DNA of 64,000 nucleotides from Ktedonobacter robiniae (GTDB lineage: Bacteria; Chloroflexota; Ktedonobacteria; Ktedonobacterales; Ktedonobacteraceae), in assembly GCF_016587375.1 (NCBI RefSeq), contig NZ_BNJG01000001.1:1054001-1118000 (forward strand). Reading direction: 5' to 3'. Shown here in pieces: positions 31,935 to 41,229 of the stretch; the stretch's first letter is position 1, and every line of letters starts with the position of its first letter. A program made the position numbers and the translations under genes. Below the pieces are notes generated by a model that did no database searches, was not told where the DNA came from, and saw only the letters and a program-made list of their open reading frames with translations.

Positions 31935-34718
31935 CTACTCGTAGCGCAATACTTCGAGTGGACGCACTCGTACTGCTCCCCAGGCCACAATGGCCGAGGT
32001 GAGTATGGCCAGTGCCGCCGAGCCCAGGATCAGGGCCAGCGCCATTGGCACGCTTACGCCGAAGGTCGCGCCAAAGGCCAGGGCACCCAGCACGCTGATC
32101 GCGCCCGTGACGAGTAGCATGGCCAGTAGCGCGCCCGTGCCACCTACCACGCCATTCTCAATCATGACCTCACTGAGAATCGAACTGCTGGTATAGCCCA
32201 CCGACTTGAGGATGCCCAACTCGCGCCTGCGTTCCAGCATGGCTAGCGCCACCGCGTTAGCGATGATGATAACGCCCGCTACCAGCGAGAGAGAGGCAAT
32301 AGTCGTCAACGTGAGCAAGATGTCGTTCAGCAATTGATCGACGAAATCGCTGATATTCGCCAGGTTGAGCACAAAGGCGTCAGGAACTGTCTTGCCCATA
32401 GCATCTACAGCGCTATTGAGCTTGTTGGCATCGATCTTCATGTAGAAAACCGACTGCTCGACGCCTCCTGGCGAGAGCGCCTTGACGCTGCTACGCGTTC
32501 CCAGTAGTGGATAGAGACTCCCACCCAGGCTACTCTGCTGGTAGACGCCCACAACCGTGACGGTTTTGATGCTGACACGATCCTGGCCCGCCAGGGTAAT
32601 CTTGTCACCAACCTTCAAGTGGAAGGGGTCCAGGTTGGCCAACTCGCTGGCGATCAGGATATTGTCCGTTCCCTCATCGCTGGCGTTCAGGTTGCGCCCC
32701 TGGATAATCTGCAGGTCCTTGGTACTAGGGAACTGGTTGTTTCCCACATCGTAGCCCTCGACTCCGCTCAGGAAGTAGAGCGCGCCACCTCTGCCCAGCG
32801 AACCCGGACCAGACTTGGCCTTATCGCCTTCGCTAGGCAGGATCTCCTGAAGCGGCTTGTTATTGATCGCTACCGGCACGGTTGAGGCCAGGGTACGACG
32901 TTGGTAGCTGGAGAGCCCATTCAAGCTTGAGAGCTTATCCTGCAACTTCTGCGTATCATTGCCACTGGTGATCGAGACCACGTTATAGTTCAGCGTCTTG
33001 GAGATGACATCATTGACCTGGTCACGCAGGTCCTGGCCCAAGATCAAGATCAGACCAATGGTAAAGATGCCTACAAAGAGCGCCAGCATGGTAGTCGTTG
33101 TGCGCGCACGCTGACGACCAATGTTGCGCAGCGCCATTTTGACATTCGCTTTCCATGTACGCGGCAACACCACAACCAGCAAGCCTAGTAGCGAGATGAC
33201 CAGGAAGATCAAACCAAACGTCTGCAAGTAAGGGAAGTTCAGGTAGTTGGGCAAGACCCAGTACAGGAAGAGCGCAAAGGCCACTCCCAGGACGATCAAA
33301 GAGAGGTAGCCAACGGAGAAGCGCTCTGGCACAGGCAGCCGGCTGATAAACCAGACAATCAGCCCAAAGAAGACGCTCAGCAGGGCCAGAAAGATGAAGG
33401 TGCCATAGACCACACCTATGCCCAGCCGGATGTCATTGTTCAGGATGACAATCGAGAGGGCGCAGAAAAGCACCGAGAGCAGCAGCAGCAGGAAGACGGT
33501 CAGGACCAGGCTCCCCGCGCCTTTCCCCTCGGGCAGGTCACGAATGACGTTGAGCGGACGAATATTCGCCGCCTGGACGATAGGCAAGAGGCCAAAGATG
33601 AGCGAGGTCGCAACCCCTATGATTACGCCGCCCACAATCGTTGTGTAGTCCAGTATAAAGGGAATATTCAAAAGGAAGGTGTTCTGTACAATGTTGCGCA
33701 CCAGGTAGCTCACGCCAACCGAGGTCGCAGCGCCAAGTACACCACCAACCAGGCCCAGCAGCGCTGCCTCCAGCCCGAAGAGCAGGTAGAGATCAAAGCG
33801 CCGGTAGCCTGTCGTCTTGAGCATGGCGATCTCGGTCTTGCGCCGTGAGAGCAAGACCTGCATGGTATTGACGATACCCACGCCACCAATCAACAGGGCC
33901 AGCAGACCCGCGATCTCCAGGAACTTGCGGATGTTGTCGATTGTCGCCTGCTGATTTTTGACGGCGTCGTCGACGGTGCGCACATTCGCGATGGGGAAAT
34001 TGTCGCGCAGCTTTTTGGCCGCGTCATTCATATGCGCCTTGTCGACGGTACTCACATCGACGGTATCATAGGTCTGCGCGACCTTCGCGTTAGGATCTTT
34101 ATAATCGGCCAGGGAGATCAGCGCCACGCTGCCCGCCTGGGAGAGCACGCCACTGTTGTCCACAATGCCTGCGATCTTAGTCTTAATCACGCGCGTCTGG
34201 CGGTCGGACGAAGTTACGCGCACATCGAGTTCGTCTCCGACCTTTTTGTGATACTGATCGACAAAAGCCTGGGTGACAATGATCTGCTTATTCTGCAACA
34301 GGTCTACAACGGTCGCGTTCTTCGGGTCCTTCACACTCAGCGGCGTCCCCAGGGGATAGACCTTGGGATCGACGACGCGGACCGAGAAGGACTGCCGCAG
34401 GGAGATCGAGCCGCTGCCTGAGGAAGCCTGCGCATTCACAACCGGGGTATAGTTGCTAATGACCTTATCTTTTTTAAGCGTATCAAAGAACTTCAGGTCA
34501 TCCCCATTAAAGGGCTGGTTATTGGAGGTGACGGCGATATCGCCGCCGTTGGCATCGCGCACGTTACTGGTAAAGGCGTTATTGATCATAAGCCCCACCA
34601 GTTGCAGGGCTACAATCGCCATGACACCGACCGCTACGCAGAAGAGGGCCAGGACCGTACGCTGCCCACCTCGCACCAACGAGCGCGAGGTGTAGTTAAA
34701 GTACATCGAGGCCTTCAT
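31935..34718 (-). CDS. MacB/FtsX-like ABC transporter permease (two FtsX modules)
   Basis: 927 residues. An N-terminal helix and large outer MacB-type domain (about 50-270) lead to three helices, then a central helical region (about 400-520) and a second helix, outer domain and FtsX module at the C-terminus. LARRRELGILKSVGYTSSSIL-type cytoplasmic coupling segments occur in both halves (the first reads LSRRKTEIAMLKTTGYRR). Such proteins with a LolD-like ATPase export lipoproteins, peptides or lipids by mechanotransmission. The start ATGA overlaps the ATPase stop by 4 nt. Confidence 0.85.
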   Translation of the reverse strand: MKASMYFNYTSRSLVRGGQRTVLALFCVAVGVMAIVALQLVGLMINNAFTSNVRDANGGDIAVTSNNQPFNGDDLKFFDTLKKDKVISNYTPVVNAQASSGSGSISLRQSFSVRVVDPKVYPLGTPLSVKDPKNATVVDLLQNKQIIVTQAFVDQYHKKVGDELDVRVTSSDRQTRVIKTKIAGIVDNSGVLSQAGSVALISLADYKDPNAKVAQTYDTVDVSTVDKAHMNDAAKKLRDNFPIANVRTVDDAVKNQQATIDNIRKFLEIAGLLALLIGGVGIVNTMQVLLSRRKTEIAMLKTTGYRRFDLYLLFGLEAALLGLVGGVLGAATSVGVSYLVRNIVQNTFLLNIPFILDYTTIVGGVIIGVATSLIFGLLPIVQAANIRPLNVIRDLPEGKGAGSLVLTVFLLLLLSVLFCALSIVILNNDIRLGIGVVYGTFIFLALLSVFFGLIVWFISRLPVPERFSVGYLSLIVLGVAFALFLYWVLPNYLNFPYLQTFGLIFLVISLLGLLVVVLPRTWKANVKMALRNIGRQRARTTTTMLALFVGIFTIGLILILGQDLRDQVNDVISKTLNYNVVSITSGNDTQKLQDKLSSLNGLSSYQRRTLASTVPVAINNKPLQEILPSEGDKAKSGPGSLGRGGALYFLSGVEGYDVGNNQFPSTKDLQIIQGRNLNASDEGTDNILIASELANLDPFHLKVGDKITLAGQDRVSIKTVTVVGVYQQSSLGGSLYPLLGTRSSVKALSPGGVEQSVFYMKIDANKLNSAVDAMGKTVPDAFVLNLANISDFVDQLLNDILLTLTTIASLSLVAGVIIIANAVALAMLERRRELGILKSVGYTSSSILSEVMIENGVVGGTGALLAMLLVTGAISVLGALAFGATFGVSVPMALALILGSAALAILTSAIVAWGAVRVRPLEVLRYE

Positions 34719-35461
34719 TGCACAATTCTCCCACCGGTGCTATCAATTTCAGCGATCAGCCCATCGACGATACGTATGGTTCGTCCGGCATGCGAGGCCA
34801 CATTCTGATCATGCGTGGCGATAATAAAAGTCTTACCAGTCTGGTCACGTAGCGTGGCGATCAACTCTAACACCTTCTCACCGTTACGCGCGTCCAGGTT
34901 ACCCGTTGGCTCGTCGGCGATCACAATGGGAGGATCAGCCGCCAGCGCGCGCGCGATGGCGACGCGCTGCTGCTCACCACCCGAGAGCTGACTGGGGCGA
35001 TGGCCCAGGCGATGCGAGAGACCCACCAGGTCCAACAATTCCTTAGCGCGCGCCGAGGGCGAACCCTTGTGCTTGCCGACGTAGAGCGGCACCTCGACGT
35101 TCTCCTGCGCCGTCAGGGTTGGGATCAGGTTATATGCCTGGAAGACCATGCCGATCTTCTGATTGCGTACCACCGCCAGCTTGCCCTCGGTCATACGCGC
35201 GATATCGACACCATCAATCAATACATTGCCTGTCGTTGGATTATCCAGACCAGCGATAATTCCCAGGAGCGTGCTCTTACCGGAACCAGAAGGTCCCACG
35301 ATGGAGACAAACTCCCCACGCTGAATTTGAAAACTAATCCCTTTTAGAATCTCAATCCGCTCACGCCCAAGCGGTAAACTTTTCGTGATATCGCGGACAT
35401 CCATGACAATTTCATGGCTACTGGCTTGCGCACCAGAAACACCCTGCACAGTAGTCTCCAT
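34715..35461 (-). CDS. ABC transporter ATPase, MacB/LolD type
   Basis: 248 residues from the ATG at 35461, which has AAAGGAG upstream; the frame is open to 35593 without similarity. Walker [14 protein letters not shown]-loop [18 protein letters not shown], signature [15 protein letters not shown], Walker [14 protein letters not shown]-loop [10 protein letters not shown]. It drives the permease encoded immediately downstream. Substrate unknown. Confidence 0.88.
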   Translation of the reverse strand: METTVQGVSGAQASSHEIVMDVRDITKSLPLGRERIEILKGISFQIQRGEFVSIVGPSGSGKSTLLGIIAGLDNPTTGNVLIDGVDIARMTEGKLAVVRNQKIGMVFQAYNLIPTLTAQENVEVPLYVGKHKGSPSARAKELLDLVGLSHRLGHRPSQLSGGEQQRVAIARALAADPPIVIADEPTGNLDARNGEKVLELIATLRDQTGKTFIIATHDQNVASHAGRTIRIVDGLIAEIDSTGGRIVQ

Positions 35462-35791
35462 AAAAAGCAGCAGCTCCTTTAAAACTTGGTAGTCAATAAT
35501 AGCCAAAAACGATATATCGTAAGTTACTACGAAGAGATCTCTACTATTGTTACACTTCTTACACAGTCTTTTTTCAGATTGTTTATGAGCCACATTCTCC
35601 GGTGGATTCTTTTAGAAGACGGCTTTTACCCCTGAATTCAGGTAGAGATTTCTCCCTACTTCTAAGCATAGTACCCTCAGGTAGCTCCTAGTCTGCATAT
35701 TCCTATCTCTCCAGGTCCATGCCAGGTGCGCTTGCTCCACCTGGCAGCCTGGACTGGTGTTGGTTTCCCTCAGACTTTCTTTGAGTTTTTT

Positions 35792-35800
35792 TGCTATAAT
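35792..35800 (+). promoter_or_regulatory. Extended -10 promoter
   Basis: TGC plus TATAAT (35795-35800). It would produce a transcript over a 24-codon frame at 35830-35904 with AAGGAG upstream and a CCCCC-TGGA-GGGGG hairpin, some 300 nt before secD. No larger gene is seen in the 35462-36131 gap. Confidence 0.4.
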
Positions 35801-35987
35801 AGGTTGATATCGAGCACAAGGAGATGTTCATGTTCGTCGCTGGCACCATATTTCCCCCTGGAGGGGGAAGACCCTGCAATTTTTATGATATTTGCCGAGT
35901 ATAGATTGAGATAATCCAGGACCGAGTATAGATTTAGGTATCCGGGCACAAAGGCACAACAACAGGATAGGCAATAGCAATCAACTA

Positions 35988-35996
35988 TGCTATACT
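35988..35996 (+). promoter_or_regulatory. Extended -10 promoter of secDF
   Basis: TGC plus TATACT (35991-35996), about 135 nt before the secD start; a GCGTTC/GAACGC hairpin lies in the predicted leader. Confidence 0.5.
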
Positions 35997-36131
35997 TCAC
36001 TGGTATCAAGAGAGGCGCGTCTGCGTTCCTAATCATAAAGAACGCTTTTATTTGCGCTCGGTGGAAGATGGGCAGTTAATTGCACAGACTTCAACGTATC
36101 ACCACACATTGAGTGAGAGGAAACAGTACAT

Positions 36132-37532
36132 ATGCGCCGAGGAACACTCGCACTCCTCTTTTTAATCATCCTATTAGCCGCGGGCGCAGCCTTCACGGTC
36201 TTCTGGCCAAATGCAACGAGCCAGAAAGGTGGAAAGCCCTTATACGGCATTAACAATCCCTTCACCTTCCATGAGGGTCTCGACCTGCAAGGTGGCGTAC
36301 GCGTGCTGCTGAACCCCAAGCCAGGTCAGAACCCCACTGATGATGAGATGGCGACCGCGCGCAACCTGATCGAGCAGCGTGTGAACAAGGGCCTGGGCGT
36401 AAATGAGCCCGTAGTGCGCACCCAGACCACGCTTGACGGTCAGAAAAGCATCGTAGTCGAGCTGCCTGGCTACAATAGCGGCAACCAGCAGGCAGATGTT
36501 GAATCGCTGCTGCGCACAGGCCAGCTTGAGATCTGGAACACCGGAACTACACCCTTGCAGAACGGTGCGACCTTAAACCCCAGCGATTTCGCAGCCGACA
36601 ACAATGGCAGCATCAAACCGCTCTTCACTGGTAATGACCTCGACCCAAATTCTTTGGGCGTCCAACAAAATTCGCAGACCAGCCAGTATGTCATCGCCTT
36701 TGGTATGCGTGGCGATGCGGTCGGTCGCCTGAGCACCTATACCTCCCAGAACGTCGGCAAGTATATGACGATTACGCTGGATAAAAAGGTCATCTCGTCC
36801 GCCGTCATTAATAGCCAATTGCCTGGTAACGGTGTCATCGAGGGCAACTTCACAGTTGACGATGCCAATCAGCTCGTACAGTTGCTGAAGATTGGTGCTC
36901 TGCCCATTTCCTTCGACATTGGCAGTGAGTCAACCGTTGGCGCAACCCTCGGTCAGGACTCAATCACGAAGAGCTTGATCGCCGGTGCCATTGGCCTGGG
37001 CATCGTTATGCTCTTCATGCTCCTGTACTATCGCCTCCCCGGCTTTCTCGCTGATGTGGCCTTGATCCTCTACTCACTGTTGACCCTGGCCGTCTTTAAG
37101 ATGATCGGTGTAACGATGTCACTGGCGGGTATCGCGGGCTTTGTCCTCTCAATTGGTATGGCCGTAGACGCCAACGTGCTCATCTTTGAACGCGTGAAGG
37201 AAGAGCTGCGCGAGGGGCGCCTCCTCGCCTCCGCCATCGACATTGGTTGGAAACGCGCCTGGCCTTCCATTCGCGACTCAAACATCTCGACCATGATTAC
37301 CTGCGCCGTGCTCTACATCTTCGGCACAAACTTCGGCGCGACAATCATCGTTGGTTTCGCAACTACCCTGTTCCTGGGCGTCGTGATTAGTATGTTCACC
37401 GCCATCACCGTCACCCGCACCTTCCTGAACCTGCTGGTGCCGACCGGTGTCGTCAACCATCCCGCGCTGTTTGGGCTTCCGGGGAATGCCACCCCCAAAG
37501 CGGCCCTTGCACGCCGTAACGGCACAGTCTAG
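36132..37532 (+). CDS. secD: Protein translocase subunit SecD
   Basis: 466 residues. N-terminal helix, the D1 motif region FHEGLDLQGGVRVLL, a P1 head domain, the D4-type GALPISFDIGSESTVGATLG and five C-terminal helices containing GMAVDANVLIFERVKEELREG. It uses the proton gradient to pull preproteins out of SecYEG on the outer side. Shorter than E. coli SecD (615), as in many Gram-positives. AGAGGAAAC precedes the ATG. secF follows after 11 nt. Confidence 0.93.
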   Translation: MRRGTLALLFLIILLAAGAAFTVFWPNATSQKGGKPLYGINNPFTFHEGLDLQGGVRVLLNPKPGQNPTDDEMATARNLIEQRVNKGLGVNEPVVRTQTTLDGQKSIVVELPGYNSGNQQADVESLLRTGQLEIWNTGTTPLQNGATLNPSDFAADNNGSIKPLFTGNDLDPNSLGVQQNSQTSQYVIAFGMRGDAVGRLSTYTSQNVGKYMTITLDKKVISSAVINSQLPGNGVIEGNFTVDDANQLVQLLKIGALPISFDIGSESTVGATLGQDSITKSLIAGAIGLGIVMLFMLLYYRLPGFLADVALILYSLLTLAVFKMIGVTMSLAGIAGFVLSIGMAVDANVLIFERVKEELREGRLLASAIDIGWKRAWPSIRDSNISTMITCAVLYIFGTNFGATIIVGFATTLFLGVVISMFTAITVTRTFLNLLVPTGVVNHPALFGLPGNATPKAALARRNGTV

Positions 37533-37543
37533 AGGAGGATGCC

Positions 37544-38812
37544 GTGTTTAACCTGATTAAATATCGCTTTATATTCCTGGCCGTCTCGCTGCTGGTCATC
37601 GTTCCCGGCGTCATTGCCCTGTTCATGTGGGGTCTAAATGTCGGCATCGACTTCAGTGGCGGTAGTAGTGTCGACCTCTTGCCCAATAAGAGCTTTCAGA
37701 CGACCGCCCAAGTCAAGGACATTCTTCAGCCACTTAACCTGAAGGATGTGCAGGTCAACTTCACGCAGAACCCGAAAATTCGCGCCGACCGCGCGGCCTG
37801 GATTCGCCTGACTCCGCAGATCGATAACACGGTCCTGAATACCATTAAGAGCAATGTGCAGAAACAGTTTCCAGGTGAACAGCTGAATTTCCGCCAGGAC
37901 AACTATGGCACTGGTAGCTCTGCTTTCAGCATGGTCTCGATCTCTGGCTTCTCCAAAGTGCCCGATAGCGCCAAGCTGAGCCAGGCCACGACTGGCCTGC
38001 CGAAAATCAATGACAAAGCGGTGACAGCCAATAAGCCCGTGATTGGTGACAACAACCAGACACAGGCCATCTCACTGCTGACCAGCAACAAGTTCCAGAC
38101 CAATAATGGCGACATCGAGAAAGTTCAGCAAGCTTTCTACAACAAAGGCATCTATGTCCAGTTGATCGATAGCTCGACGGTTGGTGGCTCGGTTGCTGAT
38201 CAAACGAAGCTCTACTCAATCTTCGCGGTCGCGGCCTCGTCGCTGGCGATCCTGCTCTACCTGTGGTTCTCGTTCCGCAAGGTGAGCCGCCCATGGCGCT
38301 ATGGCGCCTGCGCGATCATCGCCATGCTGCACGACGTCCTGGTGGTGGTTGGCATCTTCTCGATCCTGGGTCACTTCTTCAATATCCAGATCGATGCCCT
38401 CTTCATCACGGCACTGCTGACCGTCGTCGGTTTCTCGGTGCATGATACCATCGTAGTGTTTGACCGTATTCGCGAGAATATGATCCGCCGCACAACTGAG
38501 ACCTTTGAGCAGGTAGTGAACGCCAGCCTGGTTCAGACCCTGGCTCGCTCACTCAATACCTCGCTCACCGTGCTCTTTACCCTGCTGGCGCTCACGCTCT
38601 TCGGTAGCAACACCAGCATTCATACCTTTACTCTAACGCTGCTGATCGGTATCGCTAGCGGTACCTACTCCTCGATCTTCAACGCCAGCATGCTGCTGGT
38701 CATCTGGGAGCACGGCGAACTGGGCTTTGGCATCTTTGGCGGCAAGCGCAAAGAACAGGTCGCGCTGGCCGGTCGTCGCGAGTCACGCGAGCTTGCTCGC
38801 TCCCGCGGGTAA
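37544..38812 (+). CDS. secF: Protein translocase subunit SecF
   Basis: 422 residues, GTG start with GAGGAGGA upstream. N-terminal helix, the GLNVGIDFSGGSSVDL signature, an unusually long outer domain (about 55-205, with an insert relative to the ~300-residue E. coli protein), then five helices with VVGFSVHDTIVVFDRIRENM. Partner of SecD in the accessory translocase complex. The C-terminus is basic. Confidence 0.93.
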   Translation: MFNLIKYRFIFLAVSLLVIVPGVIALFMWGLNVGIDFSGGSSVDLLPNKSFQTTAQVKDILQPLNLKDVQVNFTQNPKIRADRAAWIRLTPQIDNTVLNTIKSNVQKQFPGEQLNFRQDNYGTGSSAFSMVSISGFSKVPDSAKLSQATTGLPKINDKAVTANKPVIGDNNQTQAISLLTSNKFQTNNGDIEKVQQAFYNKGIYVQLIDSSTVGGSVADQTKLYSIFAVAASSLAILLYLWFSFRKVSRPWRYGACAIIAMLHDVLVVVGIFSILGHFFNIQIDALFITALLTVVGFSVHDTIVVFDRIRENMIRRTTETFEQVVNASLVQTLARSLNTSLTVLFTLLALTLFGSNTSIHTFTLTLLIGIASGTYSSIFNASMLLVIWEHGELGFGIFGGKRKEQVALAGRRESRELARSRG

Positions 38813-38817
38813 ATTAG

Positions 38818-38869
38818 AACGACAAAAAGAAGAGCGGCAGGGTATCCTGCCGCTCTTCTTTTTGTCGTT
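38818..38869. terminator. Perfect hairpin after secF (24-bp arms, 4-nt loop)
   Basis: Arms 38818-38841 and 38846-38869; the right arm ends T-rich, giving a near-canonical terminator. It ends 21 nt before the next gene on the same strand. Confidence 0.85.
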
Positions 38870-38889
38870 ATTCTAGGAGGATAACGACT

Positions 38890-39831
38890 ATGCTTACGGG
38901 GATTGACCATATTATTATCGGCGTCAATGACCTTGAGAAGGCTACACAAACCTTTGAGCAGAACCTGGGGCTGCTTGCCAGTGGCGGTGGACGCCATCCC
39001 TTTGGGGGCACGGCCAACCGCATTATCGTTATTGGAGATACCTACCTGGAGTTGATTTCGGTTGAGGAGGTGGCAGAGGCACAACAGAGCATGCTCGACC
39101 GGCTGGCGAAGGGCGAGGGATACCTCAATTTTGTTCTTGGCTCAGACGATATCGAGGCCGATAGCCAGGCCATAAGGGCACGGGGCGTCTCCGTAAATGG
39201 TCCTAATGCTGGCGCACTCAATAGTGCTGAGGGTCGCAGCCGAGGCTGGCAGCGTACAGACGTTGAGCGCCCAGATCTCGCCCAGCACTATCCCTTCCTG
39301 ATTCAGCACGATAGCACCGGCGAGGAGCGCCGCTTTCGCCTGGCTGGCTGGCAGCACCCGCCAACTCATCCATTAGGTGCGCTAAAGGTCCTGAGCACGA
39401 CGCTTGTTGTGGAGAATCTTGAAGAGGCCACTCGACGCTTTCAACGCATTTATGGGCTAGAACCCTCCATCCAATTCGGTGGGGAGCATGAGGGATGGGA
39501 CGCGCTGCTGGTCTCTTTCCCCCTGGTAAGAGGAAACAACGCATCGGGGCAAAGCTTTGAGTTGGCTATGCCGCTACCAACAAATATCGATCCAGCAAAC
39601 CCGCAGGGTCACCTCCCTGAAGTAGGTTCGCTCGCTGCTTACCTACAACGATATGGCGAGAGCCTCTGCCGCATCACCCTGGCGGTGGCAGACCTTCCCG
39701 CCGCCATGCACTATCTCGATGCGCACGGCGTGATTTATACAATGCAAGAGCAGCCTCACCCACTCGTCTGGATTCATCCAACCCAGACTTGCGGCGCGGC
39801 TATTGTGCTCACAACACAGGCTGAGGCATGA
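38890..39831 (+). CDS. VOC-superfamily glyoxalase-like protein
   Basis: 313 residues made of two glyoxalase/dioxygenase-like halves (about 1-125 and 165-310). The first opens with LTGIDHIIIGVNDLEKATQTF and has YLELISVEE; the second has LSTTLVVENLEEATRRF. It fits the Glyoxalase-like domain (PF13468) group. A metal-dependent role is possible but no specific reaction can be assigned. CTAGGAGG precedes the ATG; the gene lies immediately after the secF terminator. Confidence 0.78.
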   Translation: MLTGIDHIIIGVNDLEKATQTFEQNLGLLASGGGRHPFGGTANRIIVIGDTYLELISVEEVAEAQQSMLDRLAKGEGYLNFVLGSDDIEADSQAIRARGVSVNGPNAGALNSAEGRSRGWQRTDVERPDLAQHYPFLIQHDSTGEERRFRLAGWQHPPTHPLGALKVLSTTLVVENLEEATRRFQRIYGLEPSIQFGGEHEGWDALLVSFPLVRGNNASGQSFELAMPLPTNIDPANPQGHLPEVGSLAAYLQRYGESLCRITLAVADLPAAMHYLDAHGVIYTMQEQPHPLVWIHPTQTCGAAIVLTTQAEA

Positions 39832-39864
39832 GGCAAGCATGCAATAAAATAGTACTCGGCACGA

Positions 39865-40512
39865 CTAACGCTCTTGCACATGCACTTTTAAGCGTAGCTT
39901 ACGCTTAAATACCTTCTCGAAGAGGTCGGCCTTGGCATAGGCATGGGTAATTTCTTCATCAAGGTCGGCCAGGGGGCGTACACGGAGATCAATCGTCCAG
40001 ATATCTTTTGTACACCCCTCTTCCTCAGCCACCAGGCCCAGTACACGCCCATCATGGTTGTAGTCTAACGCGTCAGCTACGCGCAAGAGCGCCGCGAGCG
40101 TAGAGACGAGTTTGCGTGCTGATGGCTTAAGGGTGGCGAACTCTTCGTGTTCTTTGCTGGGCAACGCGCGACGATGATAACGTGCGATACAGGCGATTTC
40201 GTGCCGCTCGCTCTCGCTAAAGCCCGGCAACTGAGTCGCCTTGATCAATCGATAAGAGTGCTTGTGGTGCTGACGCTCCTCGACCATCATGCCCGCGTTA
40301 TGCAGGAAGGCTGCCCGCTCCAGCAAGAGCCATGCATGCTCATCCAGCTTGTGTAGGGGACGCGTCGCTTCAAATAAGGCACGCGAGAGCCTCACCACAT
40401 AGCGTGCATGAGGCCAATCCTCGACCAGCAAGCCTCCGCTCTGCAATAATTCTTCTTCGGTCGGATGTGCCTGCTGCCACCAGCGCAAATCTTCGATTGA
40501 ACTAGAAGTCAT
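39865..40512 (-). CDS. HD-domain protein of a polyphosphate operon
   Basis: 215 residues from the ATG at 40512, preceded by AAAGGAG; the frame is open to 40560 without support. HD-type residues are seen in FLHNAGMMVEERQHHKHSYRLI, ARYHRR and LLRVADALDYNHDGR. It strongly resembles the C-terminal HD-like domain that follows the actin-like domain in Ppx/GppA phosphatases. Here that domain is a separate protein, three genes from a Ppx lacking it. It may work with that Ppx on polyphosphate or (p)ppGpp. Confidence 0.8.
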   Translation of the reverse strand: MTSSSIEDLRWWQQAHPTEEELLQSGGLLVEDWPHARYVVRLSRALFEATRPLHKLDEHAWLLLERAAFLHNAGMMVEERQHHKHSYRLIKATQLPGFSESERHEIACIARYHRRALPSKEHEEFATLKPSARKLVSTLAALLRVADALDYNHDGRVLGLVAEEEGCTKDIWTIDLRVRPLADLDEEITHAYAKADLFEKVFKRKLRLKVHVQER

Positions 40513-40638
40513 GCCGTTACTCCTTTTGTCTCGCTGCACCATGTTATCCCCCACAACCATAACACAGCCTTGCCGTCACAGCTTGTTACGCTCCTACTCT
40601 ATACAGATCAGGCCGGATACCAGTAACTCTTCTGAAAC

Positions 40639-41229
40639 CTACCCATGTATAGCATACAGTAATTCGCGGCGAAAATCTCGCTCTTGTAGCTGTTGCCAAT
40701 GCTCGCGAAAGGCCATATAAGATTGTTCACGTTGTTTTTCATAGGCTCGCAAGAGCACCTCAAGTCCCAGGCGCTCCTCCGCCGAAGGTGCGACCTTCGG
40801 GTTGGTCATATGTGCCACCAGGCCCGGTTCTACCACGATTTTCCCCTGTGACTTCTGTCTAGCAAGCGTCGGCGCCTGCGTTAACGCGGTCTGATAAGGA
40901 TTCCCACCACCCACACTTCCCAGACATAAGCGCAGCAATGCAACCATGACATCATTGTCGTGTAGCTCCCCTAACTCCCCCTGTATCTGCTCCACATCTT
41001 TGACCAGCACTGCACATGTAGGCGGCAATGTGTCGGCAAACAGTTCCAGTGTATAGCGCAGACGTTTGGCCGCGATGCGCATGTCGTGCAGTTCGCGCGA
41101 ACGATAGGCTTCACCCACATACTTTTCCCATTGATACAATTCGTCCAGGCGCGTCTCGATGATCTTGCGCGCGTTCTCGCCTGTCGTGGCCTGAGGCTGC
41201 AAACCGTGAATAGCTCTCGCTTTAGCCAT
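40639..41229 (-). CDS. CHAD-domain protein
   Basis: 196 residues, nearly all one CHAD domain: conserved basic helices in HDMRIAAKRLRYTLELFAD and LGELHDNDVMVALLRL. CHAD domains bind polyphosphate and locate to polyphosphate granules. The start at 41229 overlaps the stop of the upstream Ppx-CHAD gene by 8 nt, with GGAGGG inside that gene's end, so the two are translationally coupled. Confidence 0.85.
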   Translation of the reverse strand: MAKARAIHGLQPQATTGENARKIIETRLDELYQWEKYVGEAYRSRELHDMRIAAKRLRYTLELFADTLPPTCAVLVKDVEQIQGELGELHDNDVMVALLRLCLGSVGGGNPYQTALTQAPTLARQKSQGKIVVEPGLVAHMTNPKVAPSAEERLGLEVLLRAYEKQREQSYMAFREHWQQLQERDFRRELLYAIHG

